A stretch of DNA of 64,000 nt from Parahalioglobus pacificus (GTDB taxonomy: Bacteria > Pseudomonadota > Gammaproteobacteria > Pseudomonadales > Halieaceae). The notes below the pieces were generated by a model. That model was given only the letters and a program-made list of their open reading frames with translations. It was not told the origin of the DNA and searched no databases. The first letter of the stretch is position 1. Each line of letters starts with the position of its first letter. Position numbers and translations under genes: made by a program. The DNA lies in contig NZ_BMYM01000001.1 of NCBI RefSeq assembly GCF_014652275.1, positions 1,674,001-1,738,000 of the forward strand, given 5' to 3'. Positions 1 through 8,822 of the stretch are shown in pieces.

Positions 1-758
1 TCGCCGGCGACAAGGTGTTATTCATTACCATTGGTGGCGGTAGTGCAGACAAGGCAGGAACCTCCCGCGCCGCACAATGGATGGTGCTGGAGCAGGCGAT
101 GGCCGAAGCGAAACGCCCCTCGCGTCAGGGCGAGCCCGCTCTCCTGACCCGTCTGGGGCGCGAGACGCTGAAAGCCTATACCCGTGACGGCACCGTGGTG
201 TTCGCGGTTGATCGCGCCAGTGACATTCTGCAGACCTTGGACTTTGCCCAGCGCCACGGCTTCAGCGCAGTGGTTGCCGGCGGTGCTGAAGCCTGGGTGG
301 TGGCTGGCGCACTGGCAAAGGCTAATGTACCCGTGCTACTGGATCCTCTGGCTAACCTGCCCAACAGTTTCGACAGCGTGGGTTCCCGCCTGGATAACGC
401 AGCCCTGCTGCATGCGGCGGGTGTCGACGTTGGATTTTCGGGCGCTGAAACACACAACACCCGCAAAAATCGCCAGATGGCGGGCAATGCCGTTGCCAAT
501 GGTTTGCCCTGGGAGGCCGGTCTGGCCGGCCTGACCAGCGTGCCTGCCCGTCTCTTTGGTATGTCAGGTGGTGAGCTCTCTGCCGGTATGGCGGGGGATG
601 TGGTCATTTGGAGCGGTGACCCACTGGAGGTCACCAGCGCAGCGGACGCTGTGGTACTGAGTGGCAAGGTGGACAGCATGACCAGTCGTCAAACCCGACT
701 TCGGGATCGCTACCTGCCCCGCCAGTCCGATCTCCCCAGGGCCTACATCAAGCCCTGA
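1..758 (+). CDS. Amidohydrolase family protein, C-terminal part
   Basis: The reading frame is open from the left edge, so the start and the N-terminal metal-binding half lie outside the window; about 250 residues are visible. The visible part looks like the back half of an imidazolonepropionase-like amidohydrolase. It has a segment in which a bound metabolite is redirected (AGVDVGFSG, then ETHNTRKNRQ), and the closing block SAGMAGDVVIWSGDPLE, which is where these enzymes return to the composite beta-sandwich domain. Such proteins hydrolyse cyclic amides or peptides, and many are exported. The substrate cannot be read from this portion. An 11-bp hairpin follows 10 bases after the stop. Confidence 0.8.
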   Translation, partial: AGDKVLFITIGGGSADKAGTSRAAQWMVLEQAMAEAKRPSRQGEPALLTRLGRETLKAYTRDGTVVFAVDRASDILQTLDFAQRHGFSAVVAGGAEAWVVAGALAKANVPVLLDPLANLPNSFDSVGSRLDNAALLHAAGVDVGFSGAETHNTRKNRQMAGNAVANGLPWEAGLAGLTSVPARLFGMSGGELSAGMAGDVVIWSGDPLEVTSAADAVVLSGKVDSMTSRQTRLRDRYLPRQSDLPRAYIKP

Positions 759-768
759 TGACACCCGA

Positions 769-795
769 CGTCGGCGGCATCAGTTGCCGCCGACG
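769..795. terminator. Perfect 11-bp hairpin between convergent genes
   Basis: CGTCGGCGGCA and TGCCGCCGACG form a perfect stem around a 5-nt loop. It lies between the stop of the amidohydrolase and the stop of the convergent yaiI gene. No U-tract follows on either strand, so it is only terminator-like; it may block transcripts in both directions or protect 3' ends. Confidence 0.5.
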
Positions 796-822
796 CATCG
801 CCTGTCTAGACGTTAAAAGGTA

Positions 823-1281
823 CTAGGGCTTACGCGCCAAGTGCTTGGCAATCACGCTGTCCAGCTTATTGGCAAACTGCTGCTTATCCGCGTTACTCAA
901 GGGCGCGGCCCCGCCGGTTTGCACCCCGGTATCGCGCAGGGTAGTCATGAAATCACGCATGTTCAGACGCGCACGGATGTTGTCCCGGGTGTAGAGCTCA
1001 CCGCGGGGATTCAGCGCCAAAGCGCCAAGCTCAATGACCTCGGCCGCCAGCGGAATATCACCGGTAATGACAAGGTCACCCGCCTGGACACGTTGGACAA
1101 TCGCGTTGTCCGCCACATCAAAGCCCTTCTCCACGTGCACAAACCGTATATGCGGTGACGCAGGGACCTGCATACTGTGATTCGCCAACAACGTCAGGGA
1201 AATGCCCGTACGCTGGGCGGCGCGAAAAAGCGTTTGCTTGATCGGCCCGGGACAGGCATCTGCATCCACCCAGATATGCAT
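823..1281 (-). CDS. yaiI: YaiI/YqxD family protein (UPF0178, DUF188)
   Basis: A 152-residue protein matching the YaiI/YqxD family over its full length. The start [15 protein letters not shown] carries the acidic DADACP motif typical of the family. A second block [10 protein letters not shown] and [12 protein letters not shown] follows, resembling the metal-binding acidic pocket of PIN-like nucleases. The fold is therefore nuclease-like, but the cellular role of the family is not established. The gene ends convergently with the amidohydrolase on the other strand. It lies 24 nt downstream of the acyl-CoA ligase gene on the same strand, so the two may be co-transcribed. Confidence 0.9.
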   Translation of the reverse strand: MHIWVDADACPGPIKQTLFRAAQRTGISLTLLANHSMQVPASPHIRFVHVEKGFDVADNAIVQRVQAGDLVITGDIPLAAEVIELGALALNPRGELYTRDNIRARLNMRDFMTTLRDTGVQTGGAAPLSNADKQQFANKLDSVIAKHLARKP

Positions 1282-1305
1282 ACCGGTGTCCCGGGGCCTG
1301 GCCGA

Positions 1306-2961
1306 CTAGTGCCAGTGAACCAGCAGTGCGCCCTGCTCGGCCGCTTCTCGCGCGAGGCGCTCTGCTAGCTCGCCAAAGCGCTCTTCCACTTTTTCACGGC
1401 GAATCTTAAGTGTGGGCGTCAACACTTCGTTCTCAATACTCCAAGGCTCACGCGACACAATAACCGCACCGATACGCGCATGCTTCTCCACGTCACTGTT
1501 GATGGCTTCGGTGGTTTCGCGCAGCGATTGCTCAACCATGTCGTTATCGTGGCCACCGGCCTCGTCAGTGAGCACCGCGATCATAACGGTTTTTGAGAAA
1601 CCGCGACCCAGCAGGCATTGCTGCTCCGCGTGCGGGTTCTTGGCAAACTCGCCTTCGATGGGGGGCGGCGCCACAAATTTGCCCTGTATCGTTTTGAAAT
1701 AGTCTTTTACGCGCCCGGTGATGTAGATGAAACCATCCTCGTCAATGCGCGCCTTATCTCCGGTGTGATACCAGCCGTCCTGAATAAGTTCTGCGGTTTT
1801 CTCCGGCTGCTTGTAGTAGCCGGGCGTGCAACCGGTAGCGCGCACTGCCAGTTCGTCCTCATCGGTCAGCTTGATCTCCACATCGCCCACCGGTTTGCCG
1901 ATGGAACCTACACGTCGATCGTTCGGACTGCTGACGATCAGGCCCATGGCCTCTGTCTGCCCAAAACCCTCGGAGAGTACGAGACCCAATCTATCCCACC
2001 AATGAATTAGCGCTGGCGGCGTGGGCGCTGCGGCCGTCAAACAGTACTCCACTTCGGTAAGGCCAATACCGTCCAGAATCAATTGACCAATACCCTTCTC
2101 GTCTTGATCAAGGGCTTGGGCCAGCGCATCCTTACCGCCAAACTTGCCAATAACAGCCTGCTGGAACTGCTCCCAAATCCTGGGCGGGCCAAAGAACATA
2201 TGCGGACGCGTGCGCTGCAGGTCGCGCAGCAGGGTCTCCAGCGATTCGCTGAAGTTGACCTCGCCGCAGGCAACCAGTGAGGAGAATTCAACAATCTGAC
2301 GCTCTGCAATGTGCGAAAGCGGCAGGTAGGAAAAGTACCTGGGATTATCACGGATACCGAACGCCTCAATAAAGCGGCGGATGGGTATCAGGTTGCTATC
2401 GTGCGTTTGCATCACGCCCTTGGGCATGCCCGTCGTACCGGAAGTGAACACCAGCGACATCAGGTCGTCGTGCTTGCACTCGTAACTGGGCGATTGACCG
2501 CGGAACTGGGACAGCAGGTCCTCCCACTTCAGATGGGGCTGAGGTACTACGACCCCCGGCAGCGTGATGATCGTGACATCCTCAGCCAGCACTTCGGAGA
2601 CTGCCTCCCAGTTACTGGTTTCACCCACAAAGATCACCTTGGTATCCGTGAAGTCCAAAATGTACTTGGCAGTGCTCCCGGGCAAGGTAGTGAACATGCT
2701 CACTGTGACGTTGCCCGATGCGATGACCGCCAAATCGGACATAAACCAGTGCGGTCGGTTGCGCGAGAGCACCACCATGCGCTCACCGCTGCCAAACCGG
2801 GATTCCAGCATCGCAGCCATGGCCTGAATTTCTGCCCTGGCCTCTGCCCAGGTGTATTCAACGTCTTGCTCAGCAGTTTCGCGCAAATCGCGCAGCCATA
2901 CGCGATCAGGACAGGTGTCAGCCCAGTGATCTACTAACCCGGGTAGTGTGTCGATATTCAT
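1306..2961 (-). CDS. Long-chain acyl-CoA synthetase-like AMP-forming ligase
   Basis: An adenylate-forming enzyme of 551 residues that activates a carboxylic acid to its CoA thioester with ATP. The P-loop signature SLVFTSGTTGMPKG is followed by YLPLSHIAER, the EGFGQTEAMG block and the hinge region YHTGDKARIDEDGF with GRVKDYF. The C-terminal lysine segment TPTLKIRREKV is present. An in-frame ATG exists 21 nt upstream, but the start at 2961 is preferred because GTGAGG sits 7-8 nt before it. The family prefers medium to long acyl chains; the true substrate is not visible. The P450 and flavin monooxygenase nearby fit a role in degrading hydrophobic compounds, which is inference. Confidence 0.9.
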   Translation of the reverse strand: MNIDTLPGLVDHWADTCPDRVWLRDLRETAEQDVEYTWAEARAEIQAMAAMLESRFGSGERMVVLSRNRPHWFMSDLAVIASGNVTVSMFTTLPGSTAKYILDFTDTKVIFVGETSNWEAVSEVLAEDVTIITLPGVVVPQPHLKWEDLLSQFRGQSPSYECKHDDLMSLVFTSGTTGMPKGVMQTHDSNLIPIRRFIEAFGIRDNPRYFSYLPLSHIAERQIVEFSSLVACGEVNFSESLETLLRDLQRTRPHMFFGPPRIWEQFQQAVIGKFGGKDALAQALDQDEKGIGQLILDGIGLTEVEYCLTAAAPTPPALIHWWDRLGLVLSEGFGQTEAMGLIVSSPNDRRVGSIGKPVGDVEIKLTDEDELAVRATGCTPGYYKQPEKTAELIQDGWYHTGDKARIDEDGFIYITGRVKDYFKTIQGKFVAPPPIEGEFAKNPHAEQQCLLGRGFSKTVMIAVLTDEAGGHDNDMVEQSLRETTEAINSDVEKHARIGAVIVSREPWSIENEVLTPTLKIRREKVEERFGELAERLAREAAEQGALLVHWH

Positions 2962-3029
2962 AGTGTGTTCCTCACTCTGCATCTTATGACCGGGCAGCCT
3001 GAGGTTTGCGCCCGACGTTTATAAACTTG

Positions 3030-3632
3030 TTATTGATTTTCTACGCTGCGCTGACCGATTCCATTTGGTGTACCGCGCTGCTCCAGCACACGCCCACCGA
3101 GCTCCGGCTGCCAAACCGCATTCAGAGCCGTCGGCAATGCCTGCAGGTTCACGGCTCCCCAGCGATGCTGCGGCAGCGCTTCAGTGAGATCACCCACATC
3201 AACCACATCAACGAGACTTGCCAATGGCTGTAAAGCGGCACCTCCACCGGCTTCGCTGTCGAAGCGGGAAAATTCACTCCCAACCAGGGTGTGCTGCGGG
3301 TTGAAAGCCAACAGGAGAAACTCCCCCGTGATACTGGCTTCTCCCCAATCCACCGACAGGGAGTCAACGCCCAGAAAGCCCAGACTCAAGCCCACGCTGT
3401 TCTCCGAGATTTGCCAGTGCTCCCAGGCCATCACGTATCCGGAGGCGGTAGGTATTGTGCGAAGAGGCGGACCCAGTACCAAGATGGCGTCCGCAAGCGT
3501 GCTACCTACGTCCGCGGGGTACTGCGAGACAGGCTCTCCAATGTCGTAACGCCACTGCGTACAACCCTGCAGCAAAAACAGGGCGCACAGGAACAGGACC
3601 CTAGTCAATATCTTCGACAATGTGCGTCGCAT
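3030..3632 (-). CDS. Small outer-membrane-type lipoprotein, unknown function
   Basis: A 200-residue predicted lipoprotein. The first 24 residues form a signal peptide with a clear lipobox LLQGC, so Cys24 should be lipidated. The mature part has no recognised catalytic motif. It includes YDIGEPVSQYPADVG and a segment IPTASGYVMAWEHW similar in position to the conserved core of the upstream lipoprotein. Its start lies inside the 3' end of that upstream lipoprotein gene (32-nt overlap), so the two are almost certainly translated together. The pair may be diverged paralogues. Function is unknown. Confidence 0.7.
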   Translation of the reverse strand: MRRTLSKILTRVLFLCALFLLQGCTQWRYDIGEPVSQYPADVGSTLADAILVLGPPLRTIPTASGYVMAWEHWQISENSVGLSLGFLGVDSLSVDWGEASITGEFLLLAFNPQHTLVGSEFSRFDSEAGGGAALQPLASLVDVVDVGDLTEALPQHRWGAVNLQALPTALNAVWQPELGGRVLEQRGTPNGIGQRSVENQ

Positions 3633-3957
3633 AGTCGGTCAGACGATCCTGTTCATCGAAGAAGAATACAGCTCGGTCATAACGGGTATCGACTTCGAAA
3701 CGGTTGTACACGATGAGAATCAAGCCGGATCCCTTGGCTTTCTCATAGAGGTAGTACAGCACCGTTTCGCCATCCAGTGAGATCACCTGTGACGGTGGGC
3801 CCAACGCCGTCATCACAGTATTGCGGGTGGTCACGCCTGTCTCGAAGCCGCTGATGGCCTCTGGGCTCCAGCTCACTTCAACACCGCGCTTATTGTCGTA
3901 CTGCGCACAGCCCGTCAGGAACACCAATATCAGCGCCAGAAACCCAGGTTTTTGCAT
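3601..3957 (-). CDS. Small lipoprotein with SmpA/BamE-like core
   Basis: A predicted lipoprotein of 118 residues. The start at 3957 is chosen because GGAG lies 8 nt upstream and it gives a compact signal peptide with lipobox LTGC; the longer open frame adds 29 residues without signal character. The region GVTTRNTVMTALGPPSQV matches the helix-turn pattern of SmpA/OmlA-type proteins, in which a short helix and a GxP turn precede beta strands. VLYYLYEKAKG and VFFFDEQDRLTDY follow the same pattern. That similarity suggests an envelope role, not a proven one. It is the first gene of a two-lipoprotein unit and diverges from the P450 gene. Confidence 0.7.
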   Translation of the reverse strand: MQKPGFLALILVFLTGCAQYDNKRGVEVSWSPEAISGFETGVTTRNTVMTALGPPSQVISLDGETVLYYLYEKAKGSGLILIVYNRFEVDTRYDRAVFFFDEQDRLTDYATHIVEDID

Positions 3958-4092
3958 GGAAAACGCTCCGATCAACAACGTTGCAGCATAGTGCATAGAG
4001 CGCAGCGCTGTCACGGTCTTGTGCGGGTTCGGGGACATATACACCGCTCGATCACATGCTATGCTCCGGCGCTTTCCATCTTGGAGCCCACC

Positions 4093-5355
4093 ATGAATCA
4101 GCCCGCCACAGGAACGCCATCACAGTTCCAGCCACAAGACATTCTCAATCCCGCGATCATGGGTCGCGAGGAAACTATGTATGCCCTTTTTGACCACCTT
4201 CGCAGCACCGATCCCGTGGCGCTGGTCGAGCACCCCGAGTATCGACCCTTTTGGGCGCTAACCCGTTATGACGATGTTAAACGCATCGGCAGCGCAAACG
4301 ACGAATTCCTTAGCGCACCCCGCACAGTGCTGGTGCCCGAAGAAGCCGAAAAAATGTTTTTGGAGACCTTCGGTACCGCTAACGGCTTGGAAACACTAAT
4401 CCACATGGATAGGCCGAAACACCTGAAGATGCGCAAAGTTACCCGCGAATGGTTCCTTCCGCGCAGCATCCAGAGCCTCGAGGTCGAGGTCCGGGAACTG
4501 GCAAAAGAGTTCGTCGACAAGATGGCCGACATGGGCGACCACTGCGACTTCGTCAGGGACATCGCGCTGTATTTCCCACTGCGCATCATTCTCTCGATTC
4601 TGGGTTTGCCCCGGGAGTCAGAGGAAACCATGCTAAAGCTCACACAGGAGATTTTTGGCGGCCAAGACCCGGATATGCAGCGTGATATTAAGTCTGGCGG
4701 TGGACTTCAGGTGCTGCATGACTTTGGCGCCTACTTCAACGACGTGATTGCTGACCGAAAGATTAACCCGCAGCAGGATTTAGCCACGATACTGGCCAAT
4801 GCGGAGGTCGACGGCCAACCGATGGACCCGCTGGATCAGATGAGCTATTTCATTATCACCGCCAGCGCTGGCCACGATACAACCTCAGCCGCCATTGGGG
4901 GCGGACTCAAAGCCTTGATAGAGCATCCGGAACAGATGCAGCTCTGGCGAGACAATCCCGAACTTGATATCGGCGCTGCCAAAGAATTGATCCGGTGGGT
5001 ATCACCGGTGCGTCATATGGTGCGTACAGCCACGCAGGACCTTGAGCTGCATGGCAAGCACATCAAAGCCGGTGACTACCTGGCGCTGTGGTACCCAGCG
5101 GCCAATCGCGATCCCGAGGCCTTTGAATCGCCCAACACACTGGACCTGACCCGTGACCCCAAGCAGCAAATGGCATTTGGCTACGGCTCACACATGTGCC
5201 TGGGCCAGCACCTGGCGGCGCTGGAAGTGGCGTGTTTCTTTAGGGAATTATTGCCGCGCCTGGACGACATCAAGATCGCAGCAAAACCAGAGTGGGTGCA
5301 GGCAATTTTTGTCGGTGGCTTGAAATCGCTGCCCGTGAACTACCAAATGAGGTAG
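4093..5355 (+). CDS. Cytochrome P450
   Basis: A soluble bacterial class I P450 of 420 residues that would hydroxylate a hydrophobic substrate using electrons from a ferredoxin. The I-helix motif AGHDTTSA starts near residue 259. The K-helix ELIR pair lies at Glu298 and Arg301. The haem loop FGYGSHMCLGQHLA places the thiolate ligand at Cys369. The start follows GGAG by 6 nt. The sequence style resembles actinobacterial and proteobacterial steroid, terpene and fatty-acid P450s, but no subfamily is assigned. No ferredoxin or reductase gene is adjacent, so redox partners must come from elsewhere. Confidence 0.95.
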   Translation: MNQPATGTPSQFQPQDILNPAIMGREETMYALFDHLRSTDPVALVEHPEYRPFWALTRYDDVKRIGSANDEFLSAPRTVLVPEEAEKMFLETFGTANGLETLIHMDRPKHLKMRKVTREWFLPRSIQSLEVEVRELAKEFVDKMADMGDHCDFVRDIALYFPLRIILSILGLPRESEETMLKLTQEIFGGQDPDMQRDIKSGGGLQVLHDFGAYFNDVIADRKINPQQDLATILANAEVDGQPMDPLDQMSYFIITASAGHDTTSAAIGGGLKALIEHPEQMQLWRDNPELDIGAAKELIRWVSPVRHMVRTATQDLELHGKHIKAGDYLALWYPAANRDPEAFESPNTLDLTRDPKQQMAFGYGSHMCLGQHLAALEVACFFRELLPRLDDIKIAAKPEWVQAIFVGGLKSLPVNYQMR

Positions 5356-5399
5356 TACTCAGCGCACTGGCACTGCAAGCGGCATGAGCGCCGCGCGTC

Positions 5400-5717
5400 T
5401 TAGAGTTCGCGCTGTGCGGGCTCTTCGACGCTGGCAACAGCACCCGCCTGCGCTTCCCGATTCGGGTAGGTCGCCTCGCCGCGTGCACTGCGCTGATTCT
5501 TCCAGGCTTGTTGTTCTGAGTAGCCTGGGCCACGATGGCCATTAGCACCAAAATTGTGGGGTTTGACGTCCAACTTACTGCCTGTGCCCTTGGTGGGGCA
5601 GGCCTTGTCGGTAAAGGTCCGCTTGCCGGTGTCCGGGTCTACACAGACATATACGCCCGCGTTTGCCCCGACAGGCAGAAGCAGCATCGCCAGCGCGGCT
5701 GTACGAAGCATCTTCAT
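5400..5717 (-). CDS. DUF4124 domain protein, exported
   Basis: A 105-residue exported protein. A signal peptide ending around ANA at residues 18-20 is followed by a short DUF4124 domain: VYVCVDPDTGKRTFTDKACP, in which a tyrosine-x-C/W strand is followed by a Gly-x-x-x-phe/Thr-Asp turn. Two cysteines in this domain could form a disulphide. The remaining half is polar and low in complexity. AAGGGGA lies 7 nt before the start. The family is common in the periplasm of gammaproteobacteria and has no assigned function. The gene is convergent with the P450 and has no evident partner. Confidence 0.8.
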   Translation of the reverse strand: MKMLRTAALAMLLLPVGANAGVYVCVDPDTGKRTFTDKACPTKGTGSKLDVKPHNFGANGHRGPGYSEQQAWKNQRSARGEATYPNREAQAGAVASVEEPAQREL

Positions 5718-5954
5718 GCAAAATCCCCTTGTACAATCTTTGTTGTTCCCAAAAGCTAGCCCTCAGCGACTGTGACGTCCATCACATTCTGGACTTTTCT
5801 CCAGATTGCCTCGGCCCCCGCAAATGCCTCTAACGTCACCCAGCAACGGGTACAAATAAGCACACTTGTTCACTGTCAGTCGGGGCGACAGTCTTCGGCC
5901 GGTGATTGGCGGCCATTATGATATAGGTTGGCGCGTTCACCAGGACATCAGACT

Positions 5955-7421
5955 ATGCACATCGCAATCATCGGCGCAGGGCCCTGCGGCATTGCAGCGG
6001 GAAGAGAACTGCGCCGGCAGGGCTTCACCGATTTCACCATCATTGATGCCCTTGATGCACCGGGTGGCACCTGGCGATTGCACAACTACCCGGGACTTGC
6101 CTGTGACGTGTGGGCCCACTCCTACTCGTTTACCTATGCGCCCAACCCCGACTGGAGTGCAAGCTTCGTCGAACAATCTGAAATACAGGCCTATCTAGCT
6201 GACTGCGCCAGGGAGTTTGGGCTGGAAGAGCACCTGAAACTCAACACCCGGATACTGCGCGCCCAGTGGCAGACCGAGGGGCACTGGATACTGGAAACAG
6301 AAGCGGGAGAATCCCTGCGAGCGGACGTCATCATCAATGCAATGGGTAACCAGCACACCCCGCTCTACCCCGACGTTCCAGGCCGTGACAGCTTTACAGG
6401 CGACAGTTGGCACGGCACGCGTTGGAACCACTCCGTATCGTTGGAAGACAAACGGATTGTGGTGGTGGGCTCTGCCGCCTGTGCCGTGCAGGTGGTGCCA
6501 GAGATCGCGAAGGTTGCGGGCAAACTTACAGTACTGCAGCGCTCGCCGAACTGGATCATGCCACGCGGACGCAAGTTCTATAGCGAAGCACAAAAACGCC
6601 GCTACCGACGCTATCCCTGGCTGATCAAAGCCAAACGCGCAGTGCAGGGACTGATGATGGGCCAGGTAGAGAACGCCGCGACATTGGGGCACAAGCGCAT
6701 GCAGCAGTTCGAGAAAATGGCGCTCGATTACCTGCACAAGGAAATCGAGGATCCCGAACTGCGCGCTGCGCTAACACCCGACAGCCGCTACGGCTGCAAG
6801 CGCGGTCTGGTGTCTGATGATTTCTATCCTGCGTTAAAGCGGGACAACGTGTCGTTAATTGCCGAAGGACTCAAAGAGGTCACACCCACTGGCATCGTCA
6901 CGTCCAGTGGCGGGAGCATCGACTGCGATGTGATCATTTACTGCACGGGCTACCGCATCATGGACTGGGATCGTATCGACGTGCGCGGGCGGGACAATCA
7001 GTCGCTGGCGCAGGCGCTGGATGGTACGCCGCGCGCCTACAAGGGTATTGCGACGCCGGGATTCCCGAACTACTTCTTTGCGATGGGGCCCAATGGCTTG
7101 GTGCTCAATGCGTCCTACTTCCGCACAGCCGAGGTCAATGTGGCCAGTATCGTCAAGTTACTCAGGGCCATGCGAGATAAGAACAGCAACACCATTGAGG
7201 TCAAAGAAACGGTCACCGCCGAGTATTGCGACTGGATGATGAATCGATTCCCCCAGTATTCCTGGGCGGCAAAAGACTGCCAGAGTTACTACACAAACGC
7301 CGAGGGTTACCCGCCGTTTCTCTACCCCGGAAGCTTCAAGGCTTATCAAAAGGCACACGGCGGTATCTCGCTCGATGAGTTCGAGATACAGCGCACTGAA
7401 GAGCAGCGGCAGGTTGCCTGA
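5955..7421 (+). CDS. Flavin-containing monooxygenase, Baeyer-Villiger type
   Basis: A 488-residue FAD/NADPH monooxygenase. The FAD Rossmann motif GAGPCG is at residues 7-12. The NADPH-site glycine motif reads GSAACA near residue 172, a departure from the usual GxGxSG. Between them, FTGDSWHGTRWN from residue 147 fits the FxGxxxHxxxW fingerprint of Baeyer-Villiger and N-oxidising enzymes. The start at 5955 removes nine residues that precede the Rossmann strand. Such enzymes insert oxygen next to ketones or oxidise N and S atoms. Together with the P450 and the acyl-CoA ligase it suggests oxidative attack on cyclic or long-chain compounds. The ChaC gene follows after 2 nt. Confidence 0.9.
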   Translation: MHIAIIGAGPCGIAAGRELRRQGFTDFTIIDALDAPGGTWRLHNYPGLACDVWAHSYSFTYAPNPDWSASFVEQSEIQAYLADCAREFGLEEHLKLNTRILRAQWQTEGHWILETEAGESLRADVIINAMGNQHTPLYPDVPGRDSFTGDSWHGTRWNHSVSLEDKRIVVVGSAACAVQVVPEIAKVAGKLTVLQRSPNWIMPRGRKFYSEAQKRRYRRYPWLIKAKRAVQGLMMGQVENAATLGHKRMQQFEKMALDYLHKEIEDPELRAALTPDSRYGCKRGLVSDDFYPALKRDNVSLIAEGLKEVTPTGIVTSSGGSIDCDVIIYCTGYRIMDWDRIDVRGRDNQSLAQALDGTPRAYKGIATPGFPNYFFAMGPNGLVLNASYFRTAEVNVASIVKLLRAMRDKNSNTIEVKETVTAEYCDWMMNRFPQYSWAAKDCQSYYTNAEGYPPFLYPGSFKAYQKAHGGISLDEFEIQRTEEQRQVA

Positions 7422-7423
7422 GC

Positions 7424-7954
7424 GTGATTCCAGATGTACCGACGTGGGTGTTCGCCTATGGCTCTCTCATCTACAAAATTGATTTTCCGTACCTCGAGCG
7501 CCAGCGAGCGTACATCAGCGGGTGGGAGCGCCGATTCTGGCAAGGCTCCCATGATCACAGGGGCACGCCAGAATCACCCGGCCGCGTCGTGACACTAATG
7601 TCCTCCCCTGGCCACGTATGCGGCGGCATTGCCTATCTCGTAGAGCCTTCTGTGGTTGAGCACCTGGATCACCGCGAGAAAAACGGTTATCGCCGCGAGG
7701 TCACTGAGATTCACCTGACTTCAGACAACAGCGTGGTCTATGGATTAGTCTATGTGGCTGACATTAACAACCACGCGTTTCTCGGCCCTGCACCACTGGA
7801 GGAACTCGCCAGTCACATTCGTAGATCGAAGGGACCAAGCGGCAGTAACGCCGAGTATCTTTTGAACCTGGATAGCGCACTCAGAGAGCTAGGCGAACAC
7901 GATCAGCACGTCACCGCACTAGCGGACGCTGTCCTTGCCGAAGGCGCAACTTAG
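7424..7954 (+). CDS. ChaC-like gamma-glutamylcyclotransferase
   Basis: A 176-residue ChaC-type protein, which would cleave the gamma-glutamyl bond of glutathione to give 5-oxoproline and Cys-Gly. The N-terminal substrate loop VFAYGSLIYK is diagnostic, followed by RRFWQGSHDHRGTPESPGR and the LDHREKNGYRR segment holding the catalytic glutamate. The start is GTG, only 2 nt after the monooxygenase stop, so the two genes form one unit. Linking glutathione turnover to an oxygenase is plausible if the oxygenase makes electrophilic products, but this is inference. Its stop overlaps the convergent YbjN-like gene by 4 nt. Confidence 0.88.
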   Translation: MIPDVPTWVFAYGSLIYKIDFPYLERQRAYISGWERRFWQGSHDHRGTPESPGRVVTLMSSPGHVCGGIAYLVEPSVVEHLDHREKNGYRREVTEIHLTSDNSVVYGLVYVADINNHAFLGPAPLEELASHIRRSKGPSGSNAEYLLNLDSALRELGEHDQHVTALADAVLAEGAT

Positions 7955-8433
7955 TGCAGCGCTGAAGGCGCGCCTCCTTGAGCTGATCCATCGCCAGAGG
8001 GGAACAGGTAATCCAGTCGCAAACACTCACCTGCGACCTGGCGCGTGCCTTCCATCGTCATTGCAACGAAAGCGGCAAACTGCTGCAGCATCAGGCCGGG
8101 ACTGGCCGGTAACACCCCGGCAATGACCAACTGCGGTGTGGCATCGTCGACAATATCCAGGAATATCTTGAGCGTTGGAAACTCCATATTAAGTCGCCCC
8201 AGGTCCGCCGCTACCGCAAACAGCGCCATAGGCCTCACTTCCAACTCGGTGTTCAGCAGCAGACCAAAGCGCTCGAGAAACAGGCGACTGTCGATGGCAC
8301 CTTCGATTGACTTCAATGCGCTGAGATGAAGGCCTTCACAGTGACCACAATCCTCATAGGCCACCCTGGATTCCTCTAGCCATTGCTCCACCAGGGCCCT
8401 GTCAAGTTTGAATAGCTCAGGCATTGTCGTCAT
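7951..8433 (-). CDS. YbjN-like type III chaperone-fold protein
   Basis: A protein of about 160 residues resembling the YbjN family. These adopt a fold like type III secretion chaperones, with an LFxxxxDLGRLN-type strand pattern and a central LNTELEVRPMALFAVAADLG region. The open frame begins at 8523, but the first 30 residues look non-coding. ATG at 8433 or at 8424 is more likely, and GGATGA lies 6 nt before the second. No catalytic motif is visible. YbjN homologues are linked to stress and surface phenotypes in enterics; nothing here tests that. The stops of this gene and the ChaC gene share four bases. Confidence 0.6.
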   Translation of the reverse strand: MTTMPELFKLDRALVEQWLEESRVAYEDCGHCEGLHLSALKSIEGAIDSRLFLERFGLLLNTELEVRPMALFAVAADLGRLNMEFPTLKIFLDIVDDATPQLVIAGVLPASPGLMLQQFAAFVAMTMEGTRQVAGECLRLDYLFPSGDGSAQGGAPSALH

Positions 8434-8822
8434 CCGAAGTACTGGTGGAGCGCATGCTACGCCAAAGCCCGCCTGGAGCAAATCCCCAGCAGGCAGGTAG
8501 AACGTCGCTGATCCGGACTGCATGTACCATCAACCAGAAGGACTGTCACGACAGCGACTCGACGCCAGCTCATCAACGCCTGGCTGGACGGCACACCGCT
8601 CGCATCATCTGGTTTCTAGGCGCAATCACCTGCCGGTCGTTTAAAGCCACGGACTGAGGTGCGAAACGGTCCGCGATAGGCCCGCCCGGTGGCAGCAACA
8701 ACCGGGAGAACGAAGCGCATTCATACAAGGTGGCGACCCTTGCGGCTTGGGACAAACGGGCACAGCTCCACACCAGACCATTGGCGCCCGCAAGCACTAC
8801 CGAAAGCGCTCAATTCAGGCGA
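8434..8822. other. Intergenic stretch without recognisable content
   Basis: About 390 bases between a leftward gene start and the stop of the dienelactone hydrolase. Short open frames occur on both strands but none shows a ribosome site, a known motif or a start context. No tRNA, clear repeat or hairpin terminator was seen. It may contain the promoter of the YbjN-like gene. Confidence 0.5.

Noticed and set aside
8434-8822. Possible small genes in the gap before the dienelactone hydrolase
   Set aside because: Short frames on both strands have no ribosome site and overlap the real gene end.
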